Assembly: GCA_029883145.1 (NCBI GenBank)
Contig: JAOUJR010000004.1
Span: 1-18,212 of the forward strand
Direction of reading: 5' to 3'
From: Nitrospirota bacterium
GTDB taxonomy: Bacteria; Nitrospirota; Thermodesulfovibrionia; Thermodesulfovibrionales; SM23-35
DNA: 18,212 bases
The position numbers were made by a program, and so were the translations under genes. Each line of letters opens with the position of its first letter. Positions within the stretch are counted from its first letter, which is position 1. Shown here piece by piece: positions 1 to 7,901 of the stretch. The notes beneath the pieces were generated by a model. It had not been told where the DNA came from, ran no database searches, and saw nothing but the letters and a program-made list of their open reading frames with translations.

Positions 1-3000
1 TTCATGCTGTCTGTAACATTGAGAGGATTTCTGGTTAATGAAAGAAACAACCAGGATGCGTTTGTATCCTTTGACGAACTTTACCTGAACTTCCAGAGTA
101 TCTCTCTATTAAAAAGGGGGTTGATTCTCGGAGAGATTAAAGTGAGCAGGTCTTACGTGAACATAGTGCGGAACGAGGACGGTTCCTATAATTTTTCGGA
201 CCTCCTGGAACCCAAGCAGAAAAAAGAAGAAGAAGAAAAAAAGCCCAGGTTCTCCCTTAACAATATACAGATACTTAATGGAAGCGTCGACTTTTTTGAC
301 GGTCCGAAACATACAGCACATAAGCTGAGAGATATGGATATCAAGATACCCTTAATATCCAGTCTGCCCTATTATGTCGATATTTACGTTCATCCTTCAT
401 TTGAGGCAAAGGTCAATGGTACCCCTGTTTCTTTCAAAGGCAAGGCTAAACCGTTTAAGGACTCCTATGAGACTCATCTGGATATTAACATCAAAGACCT
501 GGATATCCCATTTTATTTGGCATACTCTCCATTCAAGATGTCTTTTAAGATGCTGTCCGGATTTCTTGATGTGAACACCGGGGTTTCATACATCCAGTAC
601 AGAGACAGGCCGCCGTCCTTGAATGTGACCGGTGATGTCTCGCTTAAGAAAGTTAAGGTTGTTGATCTCAAAGAGAAACCTCTCGTATCTCTCCCTGCAA
701 TTGAGATATCTTTTGCTCCGTCAGACTTAATCGCAAAAAAAATACATTTAACAAAAATGATGTTTCAATCTCCGGAGTTGAACATATCGCGTGACAGGTC
801 ATCGAAAATAAATCTGCTGGTTCTTCTGCCTGAAAAACAACCCGGAGAAAAGCCGCCTGCGAAAGAGGCAACCCCTCTTTCCCTTGATGCAGATCAGATT
901 CGGGTCGCAAACGGGAAGATAGAGTTCTCAGATCTCACATCAATTCCTTTCAAAACCACGCTGAAAATGATAGAGATCGGAATCGATAACCTGAGCACCG
1001 CACAGGATAAGAAAGCAAAGGCACACCTTTCCTTGCAGACGGAATCCAAAGAGAGCGTGATACTCGAAAATGATTTTTCGATCAATCCCCTCGTATCTGA
1101 GGGCACTTTGGAATTCAGGCAAATACAACTTAAGAAGTATTCGCCTTATTACTCTCAGAGCGTGCTTTTTGATATCGAAGGAGGCGCGCTCGACCTTTTG
1201 ACAAAATATATGTTTAAAAAGACGGAAAAAGAGCCCGAGATAGGGTTATCAGAACTTTCAGCAGCGTTAACTTCCCTGAAACTGAGAAAGCGAGGCGAGA
1301 AGGATGATTTCCTGAATATCCCTGTGGTCTCACTCAATAATACATCTGTGGATCTCACAAAAAGAGAGGTCAACATAGGCGCACTTTCAACTCAAAAGGG
1401 CCTTTTAAAAATAAGACGTTATAGTGACGGCAAGTTCAACGTACTAAGCCTCGTGCCAGAATCAGGGACTTCGGAGGAAAAAGAAGGGAAGACAAAAAAA
1501 GAGAAGGAATTGCTTGTCACGCTAAAAAACATTGCTGTAGATCGCTATACGGTAAAGATAGAGGACTCTATGCTGCAGGAGCCTGTGAATCTGATTGCCG
1601 AACAGATTAACTTTAAGGGGACCAACCTTTCGACTGTAAAGAACTCAAAAGGCAGAGCATCTCTTTCTTTTCTATTCAATAAAAAAGGCTCTTTTACAAC
1701 AAAGGGCTCTGTCAGCATCAATCCGCTCTCAGCGAATATGAAGCTGAATGTCGAAGGTGTTGAGATTGCTCCGTTAAAGTCTTACTTTACAGACCGTGTT
1801 AAGATCATAATCACACAGGGCGATATATCGTTAAACGGGACTGTTTCTGCCGAGTATTCAAGGGACGGCATAATGAAGGCTTCATACAAGGGCGAGGCAT
1901 CAGTGAGAAACTTTGCATCACTTGATAAGGCCAATGCCGAGGATTTTTTGAAATGGAATTCTTTTAATTTCGAAAAAATAAACGCCACTTACAATCCCCT
2001 TTACATCAATATAGCCCAGGTGTCGCTGACTGATTTCTATTCACGCATCATTATAAACAAAGACGGCTCGATGAACCTTCAGGAAATAATGCAGGAAAAA
2101 GGCGGAGGCGAAGTGGCTGCCACAAAGGAAGAGGCCGGGGAGCCTGTTGTTGAGGCTTACGCAAAGCCTGTAGACGCCGCTGCAACAGGCAGACCTATCA
2201 GTGAACTTCAAAAAGCCTCTGAATCCGCACAGCAAAAATCTTTTGATAGTACCGCAAGACCGCCTGATAAAGTTCCGACGAAAAAAACAGAGAAACTCAT
2301 AAAGATAGATGCCGTTACTTTCCAGGGGGGCACGATAAATTTCTCAGATAGGCATGTCGAACCTCACTTCTCCTCCAGCTTCCTTGAAATCGGGGGGAGG
2401 ATATCAGGGCTGTCCTCTGAGGAGAACAAGTTCGCCGACGTAGACCTCCGTGGAAAGCTTGAAAACTATGCCCCTCTTGAAATTACGGGCAAGATAAACC
2501 CTCTGCGGGATGATCTCTATGTTGACCTTAAGATTGATTTTAAAAATATGGACTTGAGCCCGGTGACACCTTATTCTGGCAGGTATCTGGGATACACAAT
2601 ACAAAAGGGAGCGCTTTCTCTTAATCTCCAGTATCTTATAGTGAAAAAGAAACTTGACTCCCAGAACAACATATTACTTGACCAATTAACCCTCGGTGAC
2701 AAGGTTGAAAGTCCCGAGGCCACAAAACTTCCCGTGAGACTTGCGATTGCTCTCCTTAAAAACAGAAAGGGTGAAATCAACCTGGATGTTCCTGTCTCCG
2801 GAGATATTAACGATCCGAAGTTCAGCATCGGAAAAATAATCATTAAACTACTGCTCAATCTGGTAGCCAAGGCTGCCACTTCACCCTTTGCCCTTCTCGG
2901 AGCGATGTTCGGAGGTGGAGAAGAACTGGGCTATGTGGAGTTTGACTATGGAAGTGGCGCCGTGGCTGAGCAAGAGGTGAAGAAACTGGACACCCTGACA

Positions 3001-3486
3001 AAGGCCCTCTTTGAAAGGCCGGCCTTAAAACTCGAGATAGAGGGACATGTTGATGTTGAGCGTGACAGAGAGGATATCAAGCAGTATCTGTTCAAGAAAA
3101 AGATAAAAGCCCAGAAACTGAAAGACCTGGTGAAGAAAGGGCAGCCTGCTGTCCCGGTGGATAAAATAACGATAGAAAAAGAGGAATATGCCAGGTACCT
3201 GAAGATGGCATATAAGGAAGAAAAGTTCCCTAAGCCAAGAACTATACTTGGATTTGCGAAGGACCTCCCTGTGCCCGAGATGGAAAAACTGATGCTCACC
3301 CATATAGAAGTAAAGGATGATGACCTGAGGCAGCTTGCTTCCCAGCGGGCGCTCAAGGTCAAGGATTACATATTAAAATCAGGACAGGTTACTGCAGACA
3401 GGATGTTTTTAGTAGAACCAAAATCCCTCGAGCCCGAAAAGAAAGAGAAGCTTAAAAACAGCAGAGTGGATTTCAGGCTCAAATAG
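1..3486 (+). CDS. DUF748 / AsmA-like giant envelope protein, 5'-truncated by window edge
   Basis: The reading frame is open from base 1 and ends at TAG 3484-3486. The first ATG (base 4) is not convincing as a start because no ribosome binding site is visible and the N-terminal membrane anchor expected in the family is missing. About 1,160 residues remain. They show the repetitive beta-rich, AsmA-like pattern of DUF748 proteins: repeated 'GxIxFxD'-like strands (for example near residues 93-100 and 775-782) and alternating hydrophobic segments, with low-complexity charged linkers (Lys/Glu-rich around 70-82; Ala/Glu/Lys-rich around 700-770). The C-terminus from about residue 980 resembles an interrupted OmpA-like fold: FDYGSG near 980, EGHVD at 1013-1017, LASQRA at 1111-1116, then a final SRVDF strand. 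Relatives lie in the periplasm, anchored to the inner membrane, and AsmA-like proteins are linked to phospholipid transport and outer-membrane homeostasis; a role for DUF748 itself is not settled. The gene is convergent with the yihY-like gene and overlaps its end by 8 bases. Confidence 0.85.
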   Translation, partial: FMLSVTLRGFLVNERNNQDAFVSFDELYLNFQSISLLKRGLILGEIKVSRSYVNIVRNEDGSYNFSDLLEPKQKKEEEEKKPRFSLNNIQILNGSVDFFDGPKHTAHKLRDMDIKIPLISSLPYYVDIYVHPSFEAKVNGTPVSFKGKAKPFKDSYETHLDINIKDLDIPFYLAYSPFKMSFKMLSGFLDVNTGVSYIQYRDRPPSLNVTGDVSLKKVKVVDLKEKPLVSLPAIEISFAPSDLIAKKIHLTKMMFQSPELNISRDRSSKINLLVLLPEKQPGEKPPAKEATPLSLDADQIRVANGKIEFSDLTSIPFKTTLKMIEIGIDNLSTAQDKKAKAHLSLQTESKESVILENDFSINPLVSEGTLEFRQIQLKKYSPYYSQSVLFDIEGGALDLLTKYMFKKTEKEPEIGLSELSAALTSLKLRKRGEKDDFLNIPVVSLNNTSVDLTKREVNIGALSTQKGLLKIRRYSDGKFNVLSLVPESGTSEEKEGKTKKEKELLVTLKNIAVDRYTVKIEDSMLQEPVNLIAEQINFKGTNLSTVKNSKGRASLSFLFNKKGSFTTKGSVSINPLSANMKLNVEGVEIAPLKSYFTDRVKIIITQGDISLNGTVSAEYSRDGIMKASYKGEASVRNFASLDKANAEDFLKWNSFNFEKINATYNPLYINIAQVSLTDFYSRIIINKDGSMNLQEIMQEKGGGEVAATKEEAGEPVVEAYAKPVDAAATGRPISELQKASESAQQKSFDSTARPPDKVPTKKTEKLIKIDAVTFQGGTINFSDRHVEPHFSSSFLEIGGRISGLSSEENKFADVDLRGKLENYAPLEITGKINPLRDDLYVDLKIDFKNMDLSPVTPYSGRYLGYTIQKGALSLNLQYLIVKKKLDSQNNILLDQLTLGDKVESPEATKLPVRLAIALLKNRKGEINLDVPVSGDINDPKFSIGKIIIKLLLNLVAKAATSPFALLGAMFGGGEELGYVEFDYGSGAVAEQEVKKLDTLTKALFERPALKLEIEGHVDVERDREDIKQYLFKKKIKAQKLKDLVKKGQPAVPVDKITIEKEEYARYLKMAYKEEKFPKPRTILGFAKDLPVPEMEKLMLTHIEVKDDDLRQLASQRALKVKDYILKSGQVTADRMFLVEPKSLEPEKKEKLKNSRVDFRLK

Positions 3487-4828
3487 TCTTTTTGTTGTCA
3501 GGTATATGTGAGGTAACCAATTTTTTTAAGGTCTCTTTAGAAAAGGTGTTATTAATTGTATTTTGTACCTCACTCATAATTTTCTCTATTCCGGGAATGG
3601 ACGTAAAATCATTGAGAGGCGAGTATGCGTCCTGAAACTCGCCTCTGACACTATTGACAATTTCGCTAAGCGTTATTGTCTCAATATCCCGGCCCGGCAC
3701 AAAGGTTTCGTCAGAGTCAACCCTGAGTATGAGCCCGCTCTTCTCTAAGGCTTCAAGGATATCCTGTACCACACCCTTGGGAGTCCGCAAGCGCTCCATA
3801 AGGGCCGGTAAAGTCCAGCGGTGCTTATCATGAAAAAAGTTGTATCCGACGAGATACATCAGCATAATCGCTAACCGCTGCATGTACCATTCGCTATATA
3901 TAATCCTTTCATCTCGCATATGCAGAAGTATAGGGAATTGATGATAAAAGGATACCTTTACACCTATTAGGATTATTACCCAGTTGTAATAGAGCCAGAT
4001 CATAAACAGGAGGACTATGGCGAAACCGGAATATATTGCCGAATATTGCGTTGACGACACTATGAAGCGTGCAAATGTCCAACTGCCTGCCTGCCACAAA
4101 ATACCTGCGGAAATGCCTCCAACAAATGCTGATCTAAAATTAACTTTGGTATAGGGCAGTAAGTAATATATCAAAGTAAAGGCCACACTGATTAACATGT
4201 AGGGAAGAAGCTTTCCAATAAGAAAAAGAACAGTTCCAAACGGCTCTATGGATATTATTTTTTGTGCAATGGTATTGCTCATAATAGAAGTGGTGATACC
4301 GAGCGCCGCTACGATAAGGACCGGCCCTGCCAGAAGCACGCTCATATAATCTCTGAATCTCTTCAGAAGATTCCTTTTTTCACTAATCTGCCAGAGGTAA
4401 TTGAAGGAATTCTCAACCTGTTGTATAGTATTCATAACAGTGTAAGTCAGGGCGGCGAGCCCGATCATCCCAAGAAGACCCACGTTTATTCTTTCTACAT
4501 ATGTAATGATATTGAATGTTATCTCATCACCTTTCTCTCCCAAAGGGGCAAGAAAATTCCTCATGAAAGGTTCAAGCATGTTATGAACGCCAAACGCTTT
4601 AACAACAGAAAATGCAACGGCCAAGATGGGTACGATTGTAAGAAGTGATGTGTAAACGAGGCTGGATGCCCGTCGAGGGATTTCACCATTGAGAAATTCC
4701 TGCCCTATTTTATGAAGCAGCTGTAAAACGGTAATCAGGACATTTTTAAGTTTTCCCGAAGAATCCCTCCTGGTTTCCCAGAGGTCTTTTTTAAAAAAAT
4801 TATCGAATTTACTGAAGATTGATGACAT
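3479..4828 (-). CDS. YihY/virulence factor BrkB family inner-membrane protein
   Basis: This 449-residue protein has the YihY/BrkB core. After a charged N-terminus comes RRASSLVYTSLLTIVP (52-67) and about six hydrophobic segments, near 57-79, 114-132, 162-182, 208-224, 236-250 and 268-294. The family-typical stretch with STQYSAIYSG (259-268) precedes the last membrane segment. The cytoplasmic tail (about 300-449) includes a winged-helix-like piece around 340-370 (LRTPKGVVQDILEALEKSGL). The family was once annotated as ribonuclease BN, which is wrong for YihY; its true function is unknown and it is often called a putative transporter. The ATG at 4828 has no good Shine-Dalgarno. A strong promoter-like pair lies so close upstream that the mRNA leader would be only a few bases. 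The upstream neighbour on the same strand is the Pat-like gene, 138 bases away. The family assignment is firm; the function is unknown. Confidence 0.88.
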   Translation of the reverse strand: MSSIFSKFDNFFKKDLWETRRDSSGKLKNVLITVLQLLHKIGQEFLNGEIPRRASSLVYTSLLTIVPILAVAFSVVKAFGVHNMLEPFMRNFLAPLGEKGDEITFNIITYVERINVGLLGMIGLAALTYTVMNTIQQVENSFNYLWQISEKRNLLKRFRDYMSVLLAGPVLIVAALGITTSIMSNTIAQKIISIEPFGTVLFLIGKLLPYMLISVAFTLIYYLLPYTKVNFRSAFVGGISAGILWQAGSWTFARFIVSSTQYSAIYSGFAIVLLFMIWLYYNWVIILIGVKVSFYHQFPILLHMRDERIIYSEWYMQRLAIMLMYLVGYNFFHDKHRWTLPALMERLRTPKGVVQDILEALEKSGLILRVDSDETFVPGRDIETITLSEIVNSVRGEFQDAYSPLNDFTSIPGIEKIMSEVQNTINNTFSKETLKKLVTSHIPDNKKTI

Positions 4829-4838
4829 ATTTTCTCAT

Positions 4839-4868
4839 ATTATAGCTCTGTGCAGAAGAGTATGTCAG
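4839..4868 (-). promoter_or_regulatory. Candidate sigma-70 promoter for the yihY-like gene
   Basis: On the minus strand CTGACA (4863-4868) is followed after 18 bases by a perfect TATAAT (4839-4844). The predicted transcription start, near 4832, is only about four bases from the ATG at 4828, so the transcript could be almost leaderless. The match is by eye; the alternative is read-through from the upstream gene. Confidence 0.5.
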
Positions 4869-4966
4869 AAACCATTTGTATCTATGTATTTCAGGGGGGG
4901 ATATGCTTTTTAAAATTTATGAACTACAGAACCTTTGTCTCTTCGATTTTTAAGGTAAGCGACAAT

Positions 4967-7651
4967 CTAAAGTTCCTTTATCACTTTAACGACATCGTTA
5001 TCGCTTTCTGTAATTTTGAATCCCAATTTTTCAGACAATTTAAGCATCCTCGAATTAATCCCAAGAATTTCCATCCAGAGTTTTTTCACTCCAAATTCCC
5101 TTGCCACTTGAATACAATACTCACAGAGGATTCTGCCCACACCTTTGCCCTGCCACTGGTCAGCTACTGCCACTGCCATCTCGGCAGTCTCGAGATCAGG
5201 TTGCTTATTGAGCCTTATGTCTCCAATTATCCTCCTGAGTTCTCCTTCTCTAATTTCACATACGAAGGCAAATTCCCGGTCATAGTCAATCTGACAGTAC
5301 CTGACCAATTGTTCATGGGAGAAATTACTTAATTGATGATAAAATCTCATTATAATAGTTTGTTCTGAAAAATTGTTGAAAAACTTGATCATAAGGGGTT
5401 CATCTTCCGGACGCACAGGTCTTATGAGAACGGGTGTTCCGTCTTCAAGCTTTATCTCTTTAACATAGCTGACTGGATAAGGGCATATAGAGAGATGGGG
5501 TGGACATAACGTGCCCTTTAAACTCTTTGTACTGTCCGGGATTTCTTCTTCAAGCAATATGCCTGCATCTAAGGCAAATCCTTCCTTATCGGTAACAAAG
5601 AACGGATTGATGTCTATCTCTTTGATTTGGGGGAAGTCTATAATGAGTTGAGAAAATCTCACCATGACTTCTTCCAGTTGTCTCAGGGTGTTTTCGAAAG
5701 AATGTTGGCTTCTTAGATACCGATAAATTTTGGTTTCACTCATCATATATCGAGCAAGGGTTTGATTGAGAGGTGGAAGACCAACGGAGTAGTCTTCGAT
5801 TGCCTCAAGGAGTGCCCCTCCTGTTCCAAATATTATTACAGAGCCGAACGATTTGTCTTTTTTGGCACCAATAACCAGTTCATAGCCCAGTTTAATAATC
5901 ATCGGTTGTATCAATACCTGAGCCTGAGGATCACCGCAGGCCGTAGCAACATCTTTCAGGTGTTTATACGCTTCTTTGACTGAAAATTGATCTCTTATGT
6001 TGAGGATAACCCCGCCTTTCTCCACTTTGTGAAAGATTTTTGGAGAATCAATTTTTAAAACTACCGGATATCCAGTCTCTTCTGAAATCTGAAGCGCTTC
6101 ATCCTCTGTTTTTGCATTCCATGTGGGAATTACGGGTATGCCATAGGCTTTGAGTATATCCTTAACCTCATTCAAGGTTAAAACAAGCCTCCTGTCTCCC
6201 GTGGCTCTGTTGATTATGTCAAGAACCTTCATATAGTCAGGTATAAAGTCTTTGAGAATAGCCTCAGGAGCTTCAAAGAGAAGTTTTAGATTATGGCCAT
6301 AACGATACATATAGATAAAGCTCCTCGCAGCCTGTTCAGGAGTCACAAAGGTTGGGATGCCTTTGTCATTGAGAAATTCACGAGCAGCACTTACCTGATC
6401 TCCTCCCAGCCAGCTGGTTAATAGTGGCTTGTATATATAGGTTTCTGCAGCTCTGGCTACCGCCTCAGCGGTTTCTTTTGGTCTGGTACCGAATGAGGGT
6501 GTATGAATGACGAGTACTCCATCGACCTCTTTATCATTTAAACAGCTTTTGACAGCTATTTCATACTCCTCTGGTGGAGCATCATAGAGAAAATCAATAG
6601 GGTTTTGAATTTTCCTTTTTGAAGGTACGTGGTTTCTGAGGTTGTTTAATGTTTCTTGACTTAGATGGGCTAACTCTCCGCCCATTCTTAAAAGAGTATC
6701 AACAGCTATTACTGCAGGGCCACCGGAGTTAGTGATTATTGCCAGACGATTTCCTTTCGGTCGTCTCTGTTTTGCCAGGGTTTCAGCCAGATAGAAAAGG
6801 TCAATCATTTCGTCTACTCTGATGGCACCCGCTCTTTTGAAGACTGCGTCATAAATTCTATCCTCTCCTGCTAAAATACCTGAGTGTGTCAGTGCTACTT
6901 TGGCCGATGCTTCAAACCTACCTGATTTGATAACGACAATTGGCTTGCTGCAGGCAAATGCCCGGACAGATGTCATGAACTTCCTGCCCCTTTTGATTGA
7001 CTCAAGATAGAGAATAATAGCTCTTGTCTCCGGGTCAATACCTAAAAAATCAATTATGTCAGAGAAACCAATATCTACTCTCGATCCAACTGATACAAAA
7101 CAACTAAACCCAACGTTTTTACGTACCGCCCTGTCAAGAAGAGCATCTGAAAAGGTAACACTCTGGGAAATAACAGCTATGTTTCCTTTAGGTGGCATCT
7201 TGGGGAAAAGACTCGCATTGAGCTTTAACCCGGGTCTTATAAAACCTATCGAATTAGGACCCAGAACTCTTAACCCATATTTTAAGGAAGATTCCTTAAT
7301 CTTCGTTTGCAAGAGTTGTGGGTTTTCGGCCCGGTAGCTAAAATCAGGGGATAAAATGATGACACCCTTTACACCTTTTTGACCACACTCATTGAGGGCA
7401 GCAAGGATATCCTCAGGAGGAACAGCCAGGATTGCTAAATCTATATCACGTTGAATATCTGTGATTTTTTTATATGCCTCTACTCCCTGTATAGCAGCCA
7501 TATTAGGGTTTACAGGATAGACTGACCCTTTAAAACCGGTTCCTACTAAATTTCTGAAGATGCAGTAACCCAAAGAGTCCTGATTCTCATTCGCTCCAAT
7601 AACAGCTATTCTCCTGGGATTAAATAAGAATTCAAGATTCTTAACTGACAT
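4967..7651 (-). CDS. NDP-forming acyl-CoA synthetase-like / GNAT acetyltransferase fusion (Pat/PatZ type)
   Basis: An 894-residue fusion with the layout of bacterial Pat/PatZ (Pka) protein lysine acetyltransferases. A CoA-binding Rossmann domain (about 10-130, IAVIGAN near 15) is followed by succinyl-CoA-ligase-like domains (about 145-450, ISQSVTFSDALL), an ATP-grasp domain (about 480-705, with PVVLK at 529-533 and the metal-binding EIDINPF at 678-684) and a GNAT domain (about 737-894). The GNAT acetyl-CoA loop is QWQGKGVG (832-839). Known Pat enzymes acetylate a lysine of Acs and inactivate it; this gene lies just downstream of acs, which supports that role. Unlike enterobacterial Pat as I recall it, the synthetase half keeps the phospho-acceptor histidine position, H256 in LTHSGILAG, so it may also make acyl-CoA with ATP or ADP. 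The ATG at 7651 has a GAGGAG site about eight bases upstream. A terminator separates it from acs, so it probably has its own promoter in the AT-rich gap. The domain assignment is secure; which activity is real is inferred. Confidence 0.9.
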   Translation of the reverse strand: MSVKNLEFLFNPRRIAVIGANENQDSLGYCIFRNLVGTGFKGSVYPVNPNMAAIQGVEAYKKITDIQRDIDLAILAVPPEDILAALNECGQKGVKGVIILSPDFSYRAENPQLLQTKIKESSLKYGLRVLGPNSIGFIRPGLKLNASLFPKMPPKGNIAVISQSVTFSDALLDRAVRKNVGFSCFVSVGSRVDIGFSDIIDFLGIDPETRAIILYLESIKRGRKFMTSVRAFACSKPIVVIKSGRFEASAKVALTHSGILAGEDRIYDAVFKRAGAIRVDEMIDLFYLAETLAKQRRPKGNRLAIITNSGGPAVIAVDTLLRMGGELAHLSQETLNNLRNHVPSKRKIQNPIDFLYDAPPEEYEIAVKSCLNDKEVDGVLVIHTPSFGTRPKETAEAVARAAETYIYKPLLTSWLGGDQVSAAREFLNDKGIPTFVTPEQAARSFIYMYRYGHNLKLLFEAPEAILKDFIPDYMKVLDIINRATGDRRLVLTLNEVKDILKAYGIPVIPTWNAKTEDEALQISEETGYPVVLKIDSPKIFHKVEKGGVILNIRDQFSVKEAYKHLKDVATACGDPQAQVLIQPMIIKLGYELVIGAKKDKSFGSVIIFGTGGALLEAIEDYSVGLPPLNQTLARYMMSETKIYRYLRSQHSFENTLRQLEEVMVRFSQLIIDFPQIKEIDINPFFVTDKEGFALDAGILLEEEIPDSTKSLKGTLCPPHLSICPYPVSYVKEIKLEDGTPVLIRPVRPEDEPLMIKFFNNFSEQTIIMRFYHQLSNFSHEQLVRYCQIDYDREFAFVCEIREGELRRIIGDIRLNKQPDLETAEMAVAVADQWQGKGVGRILCEYCIQVAREFGVKKLWMEILGINSRMLKLSEKLGFKITESDNDVVKVIKEL

Positions 7652-7833
7652 TCTTCATCTCCTCAATAAATTTTTATAAAAGTATTCTTTTGATAAAAAC
7701 TTAATTTTTTAACTTATGTCTATTTTTATAATAACATACGCTCTTATTTTATTAATCCATTTCTCTATGAATCATAAAATCAAAATGTCTTGAAAAGGAT
7801 AAAATGGTGAGCATGAAGGAGACAAGATAATAA
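7652..7833 (-). other. AT-rich leader region of the Pat-like gene
   Basis: A very AT-rich stretch between the acs terminator and the Pat-like gene. It should hold that gene's promoter, because the terminator would stop read-through from acs. Several TATAAA/TATTAT-like hexamers are present on the minus strand, but none has a convincing -35 partner at 16-18 bases, so no promoter is called. No gene is seen. Confidence 0.4.
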
Positions 7834-7868
7834 AAAAATAGGCCAGGCATTTTGCCTGACCTATTTTT
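7834..7868 (-). terminator. Rho-independent terminator downstream of acs
   Basis: A 16-base-pair stem (7834-7849 with 7853-7868) closes on a three-base loop. The GC core is flanked by an A-run on one side and a T-run on the other. The single non-pair, C7843 against A7859 on the plus strand, becomes a G-U wobble in minus-strand RNA, and the minus strand then continues into a T-run (complement of 7832-7838). It begins 34 bases past the acs stop and so fits termination of acs. Confidence 0.9.
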
Positions 7869-7901
7869 AATTTCTAATTTCTCTTTTCTAATTTCCCTTG
7901 T

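Noticed and set aside
2946..3362. Long minus-strand open frame (138 codons) inside the DUF748 gene
   Set aside because: Composition is Ser/Phe-rich as expected from the antisense of a Lys/Glu-rich gene, with no ribosome site or recognisable domain.
4262..4648. Plus-strand open frame (128 codons) inside the yihY-like gene
   Set aside because: Antisense shadow of a clear membrane-protein gene; no family features or start signal.
4894..4900. Run of seven G in the gap before the yihY-like gene, as a phase-variable tract
   Set aside because: It lies upstream of the promoter candidate and outside any reading frame; length alone does not suggest switching.
4850..5332. Plus-strand open frame of 160 codons across the end of the Pat-like gene
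   Set aside because: Overlaps the GNAT domain on the opposite strand; residues show no domain and no upstream ribosome site fits.
7804..7830. Eight-codon plus-strand frame beginning ATGGTGAGC before the acs terminator
   Set aside because: No ribosome site, no gene downstream on that strand and too short to judge.
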